Source of the DNA: Halanaeroarchaeum sulfurireducens
Lineage (GTDB): Archaea > Halobacteriota > Halobacteria > Halobacteriales > Halobacteriaceae
Length of the DNA: 64,000 nucleotides
Assembly: GCF_001011115.1 (NCBI RefSeq)
Contig: NZ_CP008874.1
Coordinates: 1,564,440 to 1,628,439, forward strand
Direction of reading: 5' to 3'
Both the position numbers and the translations under genes were made by a program. Shown piece by piece: positions 15,884-23,125 of the stretch. How positions within the stretch are numbered: position 1 is the stretch's first letter; each line of letters begins with the position of its first letter. Under the pieces are notes generated by a model. That model made no database searches. It was not told the origin of the DNA and saw only the letters and a list, made by a program, of their open reading frames with translations.

Positions 15884-17273
15884 TCGCGCCGCCGTCCGGG
15901 ACGCGGCGAAGTACCTGCGAAACGTCCGACCGATCGAACCGACGGAGATCCGCGAATACGTCGATGGCAGGCCCGACGCGCGGGTCGTCCGTCAGGTGCT
16001 CCGGGAGTCCGCGCCCTCGCTCGGGCTCGTCGAGCACCAGGACGGGACCTTTCGGCCCGTAAAATCGGTGCCGATTGATCCGGCGTTCGATGGGGTGTCC
16101 GCGGTGCCGACCGAGTACGTTTCGGTCCTCGAAGATCTCCTGGTCGCCCGCTACGGTCCCGACTGGGCGACCGGCGACTCGGGCGAGCACCTGCGCGAGA
16201 CCATCCGACGGTTCAAGTCGGAGTACTACCGGCAGCATCCCGTCGAGTACGACGAGGACGTGGCCCTGGGATACGCGATCTATCACCTCCCCGCCTATTA
16301 CGCGACCGCCCAGTACGTGTTCTGGGACCTGGCCCGGGACGAACGCCTCGACCGGTCGCTCCGGGTGCTCGATATCGGGGCCGGAGTGGGCGGTCCGGCA
16401 CTGGGCCTGCACGATCTGATCGAGACGGACGAATCCGGCCCGGCGCTCGTCGAGTACCACGCGGTCGAGCCCAGCGAGAGCGTCGCCGTTCTGCAGTCCC
16501 TGCTCTCGGAGACGAACCGGAACTTCCACTGGGAAATCCACCAGGAGACGGCCGAGGCGTTCGAGCCGACGGGGCCCTACGACGTCGTTCTGTTCAGCAA
16601 CGTCCTGAGCGAACTCGACGATCCGGTGTCGGTCGCCGAATCGTATCGTGAAAGCCTTTCGGACGAGGGAACGATGGTCGGGATCGCACCCGCCGATCGG
16701 AACACGAGCCTGGGATTGCGATCGGTCGAGCGCGCCCTCGAGGATCACCGAATGACCATCTACGCACCGATGGTCCGCCTCTGGCCGGCGGACCGACCGA
16801 CCGTCGACATCTGGTCGTTCGATGAGCGGCCCGACGTGGAGACACCATCGGTCCAAAAGCGCCTCGCCGCGGAGGCCGATCGCCCCGCGGAGTTCCGCCA
16901 CACTTCGGTAAAGTTCTCGTACTCCTTCCTCCGGACCGATGGCGCCAGGCGATACGCGGTCGATGCCACCGAGATGCCGGTGACGAAACTCGCCGCCGCC
17001 GAGCACCACGTCACCGATCGGCTCGACGTGCTCGTCGCGAAACTCTCCGCGGACCTCTCTGACGACGGCCATCCGCTGTTCACGGTCAGCGACGGAAGCG
17101 AGCGGGACCGCCACTTTGCCGTCCTCGTCAACGAAACGGAACTCAACCAACTGCTCCGCGAGGCGGAGTACGGCACCCTCCTGTTCGTCGAGCGTGCCCT
17201 GGTCCTCTGGAACGACGACGAGGACGCGTACAACCTGGTCGTCGACGAGGAGACCGTCGTCGACCCGGCGTGA
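15873..17273 (+). CDS. Rsm22-like class I SAM methyltransferase
   Basis: A 466-residue protein. Residues about 1-100 form a helical N-terminal region, followed by a SAM-binding domain with LRVLDIGAGVGGPALGLHDL (motif I), YHAVEPSES (motif II) and YDVVLFSNVLSELDDP (motif IV). A further C-terminal region of about 180 residues follows. This layout matches the small-subunit ribosomal protein Rsm22/mS35-like methyltransferase family, thought to act in ribosome assembly. The Cys cluster often present in Rsm22 is not seen. It overlaps tyrA by 11 nt, so the pair is likely co-transcribed, though the pathways differ. Confidence 0.75.
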   Translation: MPVDRAAVRDAAKYLRNVRPIEPTEIREYVDGRPDARVVRQVLRESAPSLGLVEHQDGTFRPVKSVPIDPAFDGVSAVPTEYVSVLEDLLVARYGPDWATGDSGEHLRETIRRFKSEYYRQHPVEYDEDVALGYAIYHLPAYYATAQYVFWDLARDERLDRSLRVLDIGAGVGGPALGLHDLIETDESGPALVEYHAVEPSESVAVLQSLLSETNRNFHWEIHQETAEAFEPTGPYDVVLFSNVLSELDDPVSVAESYRESLSDEGTMVGIAPADRNTSLGLRSVERALEDHRMTIYAPMVRLWPADRPTVDIWSFDERPDVETPSVQKRLAAEADRPAEFRHTSVKFSYSFLRTDGARRYAVDATEMPVTKLAAAEHHVTDRLDVLVAKLSADLSDDGHPLFTVSDGSERDRHFAVLVNETELNQLLREAEYGTLLFVERALVLWNDDEDAYNLVVDEETVVDPA

Positions 17274-17315
17274 CCGGCGGTGGGCTTTTGCGAGCGGAGC
17301 GCCCAGATTGAGCCG

Positions 17316-18083
17316 ATGGATTCGCCGACGATTCTTCTGACGAACGACGACGGTATCGACAGCCCGGGCATCCGGGCGCTCGCGAACGGGCTGTCGGACG
17401 TCGGCGAGGTGACGGTCGTCGCGCCGGCCGACAACAAGAGCGCGGTCGGTCGGGCGACCTCCAGCGAGGCGCGCGTCCACGAACACGAGCTCGGATACGC
17501 ACTGGAGGGGACGCCCGTGGACTGCGTGATCGCGGGCATCGAGGCCCTCGGTCCGTCACCGGACGTCGTCGTGGCCGGCGTCAATCAGGGAGCCAACCTG
17601 GGGATGTACGTCCTCGGTCGGTCGGGCACCGTGAGTGCCGCAGTGGAGGCGGCCTATTTCGGCGTCCCGGCCATCGCGACCTCCCTGTACCTGCCGGGCG
17701 ATCGATGGAAGACCGTCCCCAAGCCGGAGGAGTACGACGAGGCCGTGCGGGCGACGCGCTATCTCATCGAGCGGGGCCTCGATAACGGCCTCTTCGAACT
17801 GGCGGATTACCTCAACGTGAACGCGCCCGCCCCGGAGAACGGTCGAACCGAGATGCGGATCACCCGCCCCTCGAGCGTCTACGACATGACGGCCAACCAC
17901 GACGGCGAGACCGTGACCCTTCAGGACAACATCTGGCAACTGATGGAACGCGACAGCTACTCAGAAGGGGAGAGGACCGATCGGCAGGCCATCGTCGAGG
18001 GGGTCATCAGCGTCTCGCCGCTCGCCGCTCCGCACTCGACGGAACACCACGACGCACTGGACGACCTCGCTGCGGAGTACTGA
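17316..18083 (+). CDS. surE: 5'/3'-nucleotidase SurE
   Basis: A 255-residue SurE phosphatase. Metal-binding residues are in LLTNDDGIDSPG (Asp11, Asp12), with a later Ser in the NKSAVG loop and Asn in GVNQGANLG. Family members hydrolyse nucleoside 5'- and 3'-monophosphates and are stationary-phase survival factors in bacteria. The ATG at 17316 is used because the first beta-strand follows directly; the upstream in-frame start at 17280 adds 12 unrelated residues. Confidence 0.94.
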   Translation: MDSPTILLTNDDGIDSPGIRALANGLSDVGEVTVVAPADNKSAVGRATSSEARVHEHELGYALEGTPVDCVIAGIEALGPSPDVVVAGVNQGANLGMYVLGRSGTVSAAVEAAYFGVPAIATSLYLPGDRWKTVPKPEEYDEAVRATRYLIERGLDNGLFELADYLNVNAPAPENGRTEMRITRPSSVYDMTANHDGETVTLQDNIWQLMERDSYSEGERTDRQAIVEGVISVSPLAAPHSTEHHDALDDLAAEY

Positions 18084-18120
18084 CGGTTGGTCGACCGGTG
18101 ACCCCGGAGGGATACCGTCC

Positions 18121-18426
18121 TTACCGACTCTCGCGCTGTTCGATCTTGTTCAACTCGATGAGCAACCGGAAGACCGCCTTCACCAGGTTAGAGTCCACGT
18201 CGAACTGTTCGGCGTTTTCGCCGGCGCGATCCATGACGGCCTGCTCCTGTGCTTCGTCGGTCGTCGCGAGGCCGCGTTCGTCCTTCACGTCGGCGATGGC
18301 CTCGGCGACGTACGTTCGGCGCGCGATGAGTTCGACGATATCGCGGTCGATCTCCTGAATCTCCTGGCGCAGTTCGTCGAGCGAGCGGTCGTCCTGTGGA
18401 GTGGGGTCGTCGGTTTCCTCGGTCAT
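18121..18426 (-). CDS. Chorismate mutase (AroQ class)
   Basis: A 101-residue all-helical AroQ chorismate mutase. Helix 1 reads LDELRQEIQEIDRDIVELIA with the catalytic Arg; RRTYVAEAIADVKDERG supplies the conserved Lys, and FRLLIELNKIEQRESR closes the domain. It rearranges chorismate to prephenate, feeding tyrA. Its ATG overlaps the stop of shikimate kinase by 4 nt, so the two are translationally coupled. Confidence 0.92.
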   Translation of the reverse strand: MTEETDDPTPQDDRSLDELRQEIQEIDRDIVELIARRTYVAEAIADVKDERGLATTDEAQEQAVMDRAGENAEQFDVDSNLVKAVFRLLIELNKIEQRESR

Positions 18427-19271
18427 ATCGGTCGTGCACCTGCCGTCTGTGTAGTCGTTTCCATGATCGTTCCCGGTCGATCCGCCCATTCGTCGACGAC
18501 CGCCTCCAGGGCGTCGCGGTCGCCGACGGCGACGTAACTCGGGCCCGTGCCGGAGAGCGACACGCCGGCGGCCGCCGGAAGTACCTCGACCATCGGCCCC
18601 GCCGGTCGGTCGAGCGCGGCGGCGAACGCGAACCCGTTGACCGTCATCGCAGTCCGATAGCGGCCGGCGAGCGCGAGCTCCGCGACGAGATCGGCCATCG
18701 GGGCGATTTTGCGACACCGGTCCACGTCGGCGTCCGCGCTGAACGCCTGCTCGGGCGGCGTCCAGGTGACGACGTCCCAGTCGACCTCGTCGCGAACGAG
18801 CAGGGCGTCCTCGTCGTTGTCCGTCACCGTGACGCCCCCGAGCATGCTCGCGCTCGCGTCGTCGAACGCCCCGGTGACCGTGACGCCGGCGTCCCGGGCC
18901 GCCTCGACGCCGATGCGGGCCGCGCGTTCTCTGGTCACCGCCTCGGTTGCGTCGAGGGCGTCCAGTGTCGCCAGCGCGACCGCGTTCGCCGCAGCACTCG
19001 AACTTTTCAGCCCCGCGGCCATCGGGACCGTCGAGTCCGTCTCGACGGTCGCCCCCTGTCCGTCGCCGTACTCCGCGATGATCAGTTCGGCTACGCGCTC
19101 GATGAGGCGCGTGTCGGCGTCTGGGGCCTCGGCCACTGTTCCAGTGACGTTCGTCCCGCCGAGGGAGACCGACGCGCGCACGTATTCGTCGATCGCGAAC
19201 GCCGAACCGGTCCCGGTGGCGAGCGCGTTGAGCACCGTTCCGGCAGCTGGCGCTTCTGCACGACCGTCCAT
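18423..19271 (-). CDS. aroK: Shikimate kinase, archaeal GHMP type
   Basis: A 282-residue GHMP-fold kinase, unrelated to bacterial AroK. The ATP loop is PMAAGLKSSSAAA at residues 83-95; ASMLGGVTVTDND and the late AGVSLSGTGPSYVAVG are the other GHMP motifs. It makes shikimate 3-phosphate, the substrate of aroA. Start choice: ATG 19271 gives the conserved N-terminus DGRAEAPAAGTVLNA; ATG 19280 is also possible. It forms a two-gene unit with chorismate mutase. Confidence 0.93.
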   Translation of the reverse strand: MDGRAEAPAAGTVLNALATGTGSAFAIDEYVRASVSLGGTNVTGTVAEAPDADTRLIERVAELIIAEYGDGQGATVETDSTVPMAAGLKSSSAAANAVALATLDALDATEAVTRERAARIGVEAARDAGVTVTGAFDDASASMLGGVTVTDNDEDALLVRDEVDWDVVTWTPPEQAFSADADVDRCRKIAPMADLVAELALAGRYRTAMTVNGFAFAAALDRPAGPMVEVLPAAAGVSLSGTGPSYVAVGDRDALEAVVDEWADRPGTIMETTTQTAGARPI

Positions 19272-19365
19272 GGTGGACATTCTCCAACTCGGCACTTACG
19301 CGTGGCGGTCCTGGCAAGCGTGGTCAAACGGCGGGCTTTTCACGATCTGGTCCAAGGGAAAAGCG

Positions 19366-19794
19366 ATGAGTCTCCGCACCGACGTCGCACCGGACACGCT
19401 CGACGTTTCGCTCGTAGAAGAGGGCATTTACGTGGAGTACCGCGACGGCCGCCGGGTATTCTACAACGGGGTTCCGGAGAAGGTCTACGGGACGCTTCGG
19501 ACGCGACCCGGCAAGGACGTCCAGGTTCTCGTGACCAACGCGGACGACACCGAGGGCGTGATGACCTACGTCAACGAACGCAAGACCGAAGCCGATATCC
19601 TCGAATCGAGCGGCGTGGGGCGTGTCATGCTTGAGGACGGGGAGAGCGAGGAGCTGTTCCCCGGCGTCGAGGCCACCCTCGACGGGCACGCCGTCGAGGT
19701 CGAAGCGGACCCGGCGAACGCCGGCGGTCGCGTCTTCGTCTTCGAGGAGGACGAACTGGGCGAGCTGATGTACGAGCTATTCGCCGAGGAGTGA
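19366..19794 (+). CDS. Conserved haloarchaeal protein (DUF5796-like)
   Basis: A 142-residue acidic soluble protein with alternating short strands: VEEGIYVEYRDGRRVFYNG, DVQVLVTNADDTEGVMTYVN and GRVFVFEEDELGELMYELF. There is no membrane segment, Cys cluster or known catalytic motif. The pattern fits the haloarchaeal DUF5796 group (name from memory); function unknown. It ends immediately next to the stop of the convergent 44-residue zinc-finger gene. Confidence 0.65.
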   Translation: MSLRTDVAPDTLDVSLVEEGIYVEYRDGRRVFYNGVPEKVYGTLRTRPGKDVQVLVTNADDTEGVMTYVNERKTEADILESSGVGRVMLEDGESEELFPGVEATLDGHAVEVEADPANAGGRVFVFEEDELGELMYELFAEE

Positions 19795-19929
19795 TTACTG
19801 AAGGTACGACGGCTCCTCGGCATCGCAGTTCTCCTCGTGCTGTCTGGCGTCCTCGGGGTCGTCGAACATCAGGCCACACTTCTCGCATCGATACCAGGTC
19901 ATGCCGTCCCGTTCGGTTTCCTCCACCAT
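19795..19929 (-). CDS. 44-residue C2H2-like zinc-finger protein
   Basis: A tiny protein starting MVEETERDGMTWYRCEKCGL and ending NCDAEEPSYLQ. It has the metal-binding pattern Cys-x2-Cys ... His-x3-Cys (CEKC and HEENC). Its length and the GMTWYRCEKCGLMFD pattern match a class of very small zinc proteins in haloarchaea. Its stop lies directly next to the stop of the convergent DUF5796-like gene, with no gap. It may bind nucleic acid or protein; nothing more can be said from sequence. Confidence 0.75.
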   Translation of the reverse strand: MVEETERDGMTWYRCEKCGLMFDDPEDARQHEENCDAEEPSYLQ

Positions 19930-20004
19930 ACGTCATTGTCGGCCTGCCGTCAGTATAGTCGTTGCCCCGCCACCCTTTTGCTCCGCTACGACCTGCGCCC
20001 ATCC

Positions 20005-22104
20005 ATGCACGACGGTCGTGGCCGCGAGGCGCGCGTTCTCGAGGCGCATCCGCGCGACGCAGGGCGCGGGACGGTTCGGCTCTCGCGAGCCCTATTGCAG
20101 GATCTCGGCGTCTTGAGCGGTGAGGCAGTTCGAATCGAGGGGGACCGCTCGACCGTCGCGACGGTCTGGCCGGGGCGGTCGGATCTGGACGCCGACGCGA
20201 TCCGGGTCGACGGACAGATCCGTGCGAATGCAGGCGTCTCGGTCGGTGAGCGGGTGACGGTCGCCCCCGCTGCCGCCGAGCAAGCCGAACGGGTGGTCCT
20301 CGCACCGACGGTCGCCTTGAGCCGCGAGGAAGTCGACATCGAGTCGGTCGTCGAGCGTGCCCTCCTCGACCGGCCCGTCGACACCGGCGAGCGCGTGAAA
20401 GTCGACGGGCTGGGCGACCTCGGCGAGTTTCTGGTGCAGGAGACGGAGCCCGCGGGGCCGGTCCGGATCACGGAATCGACGACCGTCGTCGTGTCATCGT
20501 CCGAGGCCGATCCCGAGTCACCGGGCGACTCGGTCGGCGTGACCTACGAGGACGTCGGCGGCCTCGACGACGAACTCGAACAGGTCCGCGAACTGGTCGA
20601 GGTGCCCCTGTCCGAGCCGGGGGTATTTCACCGCCTTGGGATCGAACCGCCGAAGGGTGTGTTGATGCACGGCCCGCCGGGAACCGGCAAGACGCTCATC
20701 GCCCGTGCTGTCGCGAACGAGGCGGACGCTCACTTCGAACACGTCTCGGGCCCCGAGATCGTCCGGAAATACAAGGGCGAATCCGAGGAGCGACTTCGCG
20801 AGATCTTCGAGACCGCCGAAGAGCAAGCGCCCAGCATCGTCTTCTTCGACGAGATCGACGCCGTCGCGCCAAAGCGGGAGGACGGCGGCGACATGGAGAG
20901 TCGTGTCGTCGGACAGTTGCTCTCGCTCCTGGACGGGCTCGAGTCACGCGGCGAGGTCGTGGTCATCGGCGCGACGAATCGGGTCGACACGCTCGATCCC
21001 GCGCTTCGGCGGCCGGGTCGATTCGATCGAGAGGTCGAGATCGGGGTGCCGGACGCGAAAGGCCGGGCGGAGATCCTGCACGTCCACACGCGTGGCACGC
21101 CGCTCGCAGACGACGTGGACGTGGACCGAATCGCCGAGCGCGCTCACGGGTTCGTCGGAGCGGACCTCCGCGCGCTCGTCGTCGAGGCCGCGATGTCCGC
21201 CCTTCGACGGGGTCGCGAGGAGGGAACGGAAGACGTCGCGGTGACTCGTCGTGACTTCGAACGGGCGCTCTCGGGCGTGGAACCCTCGGCGATGCGCGAA
21301 TACGTCGCTGAACTGCCGGAGACCTCCTTCGACGACGTCGGCGGACTCACAGAGGCGAAGGCGACGCTCCGGGAGGCCATCGAGTGGCCGCTGACCCACA
21401 AAGACCTCTTCGAGGCCGCCGCGACGGACCCGCCGACGGGTGTCCTGCTCTATGGGCCACCGGGAACGGGCAAGTCGCTGCTGGCCCGCGCCATCGCCCA
21501 CGAGAGCGGCGTGAACGTCATCCGCGTTGCCGGCCCCGAGATCCTGGATCGCTACGTGGGGGAGTCCGAACGCGCCGTCAGGGAGGTCTTCGAGCGCGCC
21601 CGACAGGCCGCTCCAGCCATCGTCTTCTTCGACGAGATCGACGCCATCGCCGGCGCTCGCGGCGATGGGCGCCACGAGGTGAGCGAACGCGTGGTCTCAC
21701 AGCTTCTCTCGGAGATGGATTCGGCCGCAGACGATCCGAACCTCATCGTACTGGCCGCGACGAACCGCAAGGACGCCATCGACCCGGCACTACTCAGACC
21801 GGGCCGTCTCGAAGAACACGTCGACGTCCCCGCGCCCGACCGGCCGGCCAGGATCGAGATTCTCCGGGTGCACGCACGGGAGAAACCGCTGGGCGATGAC
21901 GTCGACTTCGCGACCATCGCCGGGGAGCTCGACGGGTACACCGGCGCCGACATCGCGGCACTCGTACGCAGGGCGTCGATGCGTGCGATCCGAGACGTCG
22001 CGGAACGACGGGAAACCGACGATGCCGGTCACGACCGATCGGTCACTGTGGGAATGGATCACTTCCGAGCGGCGATGGCGACCATCGATGCCACCGCCAG
22101 ATGA
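20005..22104 (+). CDS. CDC48/VAT-type AAA+ ATPase
   Basis: A 699-residue double-AAA protein. The N-terminal about 180 residues form the substrate-binding double-psi/beta-clam region. D1 has Walker A GPPGTGKT at about residues 223-230 and the [10 protein letters not shown] Walker B. D2 has GPPGTGKS at about 483-490 and [11 protein letters not shown]. Arginine-finger segments ([22 protein letters not shown]) follow each. Such ATPases unfold ubiquitin-like/SAMP-tagged or aggregated proteins for the proteasome. The ATG at 20005 fits the family N-terminus. The downstream HAD gene has a possible 4-nt overlapping start. Confidence 0.93.
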   Translation: MHDGRGREARVLEAHPRDAGRGTVRLSRALLQDLGVLSGEAVRIEGDRSTVATVWPGRSDLDADAIRVDGQIRANAGVSVGERVTVAPAAAEQAERVVLAPTVALSREEVDIESVVERALLDRPVDTGERVKVDGLGDLGEFLVQETEPAGPVRITESTTVVVSSSEADPESPGDSVGVTYEDVGGLDDELEQVRELVEVPLSEPGVFHRLGIEPPKGVLMHGPPGTGKTLIARAVANEADAHFEHVSGPEIVRKYKGESEERLREIFETAEEQAPSIVFFDEIDAVAPKREDGGDMESRVVGQLLSLLDGLESRGEVVVIGATNRVDTLDPALRRPGRFDREVEIGVPDAKGRAEILHVHTRGTPLADDVDVDRIAERAHGFVGADLRALVVEAAMSALRRGREEGTEDVAVTRRDFERALSGVEPSAMREYVAELPETSFDDVGGLTEAKATLREAIEWPLTHKDLFEAAATDPPTGVLLYGPPGTGKSLLARAIAHESGVNVIRVAGPEILDRYVGESERAVREVFERARQAAPAIVFFDEIDAIAGARGDGRHEVSERVVSQLLSEMDSAADDPNLIVLAATNRKDAIDPALLRPGRLEEHVDVPAPDRPARIEILRVHAREKPLGDDVDFATIAGELDGYTGADIAALVRRASMRAIRDVAERRETDDAGHDRSVTVGMDHFRAAMATIDATAR

Positions 22105-22154
22105 ACGCCCACCAAGGCGATAGCTACTCGACCCTCCGCGGCGAACGAAGGCGC

Positions 22155-22814
22155 ATGGTCGCAGCGGTCGTCTTCGACATGGACGGCGTCATCGTCGACA
22201 CAGAGCAGTACTGGGTCGAAGAGGAGGCGGCGATCCTCGATGAAGCGCTGCCGGCAGACCACGACGTGGACCCCCACGACATCACCGGCATCAACGTCCA
22301 CGAGCAGTACGAGATGCTCTCCGGGGAGTACGAGATGCAGGTCGACCGCGAGGAGTACTTCGATCTCTTCGACGCCAAGGCGGAATCCGTCTACGCCAGG
22401 GCGGACCTCCTCGAGGGATTTCACGACCTCCTCGACGCGCTGGACGAGCGGGACCTGCCGCTGGGCGTTTGCACCTCCTCGTATCCCCGCTGGATCGAGA
22501 TCGTCTTCGAATCGAACGATCTTCAGGACAGGTTCGACGCCGTGTTGAGCGCCGCCGAGGAACCGGTGCCCGGCAAGCCGGAACCCGACCTGTACGAACG
22601 GGTCGCGGACGAACTCGGCGTCGAACCGGAAGAGATGTTGGTCGTCGAGGATTCGGCGAACGGCGTCGCCGCTGCGGCGGCCGCCGGCGCGTACACCATC
22701 GCGTACGCCGCGAACGCCCACGACGGCATCGATCACTCGCCCGCGGACGAGGTGATCGACTCGGCCGAGCGTCTGCGCGAGCGCGTGCTGGCGCTCGTCG
22801 ACGGTGCGGAATAG
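22155..22814 (+). CDS. HAD-superfamily phosphatase (beta-phosphoglucomutase-like)
   Basis: A 219-residue HAD hydrolase. Motif I is FDMDGVIVDT with nucleophile Asp8 and acid/base Asp10; motif II is CTSSYPRW, motif III KPEPDLYERV with the conserved Lys, and motif IV VVEDSANGV. An all-helical cap lies between residues about 20 and 85. Substrates of this subgroup are small phosphorylated sugars or similar. An alternative ATG at 22101 overlaps the CDC48 stop as ATGA and would add 18 residues; 22155 is preferred because the catalytic strand follows immediately. Confidence 0.85.
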   Translation: MVAAVVFDMDGVIVDTEQYWVEEEAAILDEALPADHDVDPHDITGINVHEQYEMLSGEYEMQVDREEYFDLFDAKAESVYARADLLEGFHDLLDALDERDLPLGVCTSSYPRWIEIVFESNDLQDRFDAVLSAAEEPVPGKPEPDLYERVADELGVEPEEMLVVEDSANGVAAAAAAGAYTIAYAANAHDGIDHSPADEVIDSAERLRERVLALVDGAE

Positions 22815-22960
22815 CTGACAGGCGAGACGGGGCGAGCGGTTTCACCGCTCCCCCATTCCGTGGCGACCGAGCGCCACCCGTCCGACGGATCGGTGTCTCG
22901 CGCTCCCGCGGACCGATCCGCCGTCTGTTTCAGATAACGGGTACGGCTGGGCCGGTTCCA

Positions 22961-22969
22961 TTATATAAA
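22961..22969 (+). promoter_or_regulatory. Strong TATA box inside the 22.8-23.1 kb gap
   Basis: TTATATAAA is among the clearest TATA boxes in the window. No protein gene starts downstream before the convergent helicase gene, so it points to a non-coding transcript beginning near 22990. Confidence 0.5.
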
Positions 22970-22989
22970 CCTAAGTCTGCCAATAGCCG

Positions 22990-23070
22990 TACACTGTCCA
23001 AGGCACTGCCGTGCGGTGCGGTAGCGCTCACCGTACCGCACCGCGAGCGCGGAGCGCTCGCGGCTTTTTT
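22990..23070 (+). ncRNA. Candidate small RNA with two hairpins and T6 tail
   Basis: About 20 nt after a consensus TATA box the sequence folds into a perfect 9-bp stem, GGTGCGGTA (23015-23023) with TACCGCACC (23034-23042). Directly after comes an 8-bp stem, GCGAGCGC (23043-23050) with GCGCTCGC (23054-23061) and a GGA loop, followed by GGC and six T at 23065-23070. This looks like a short independent transcript with an intrinsic-type terminator. It could instead be the terminator region of the HAD gene, but that gene ends 175 nt earlier, before the TATA box. Confidence 0.4.
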
Positions 23071-23078
23071 CATGAACG

Positions 23079-23122
23079 TTTTTTCGATGAGCGGGTCGCG
23101 CAGCGACCCCGAATCGAAAAAA
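23079..23122. terminator. Bidirectional terminator hairpin
   Basis: TTTTTTCGA (23079-23087) pairs with TCGAAAAAA (23114-23122), and inside it GGGTCGC (23093-23099) pairs with GCGACCC (23103-23109). It lies 3 nt from the helicase stop and offers a T tract to transcripts from either direction, separating the helicase gene from the rightward HAD/sRNA transcripts. Confidence 0.6.
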
Positions 23123-23125
23123 GGT

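Noticed and set aside
15471-17486. Long open frame (671 codons) on the minus strand
   Set aside because: It lies antisense to tyrA, the Rsm22-like gene and surE, is rich in Arg/His/Asp typical of shadow frames in GC-rich DNA, and shows no domain.
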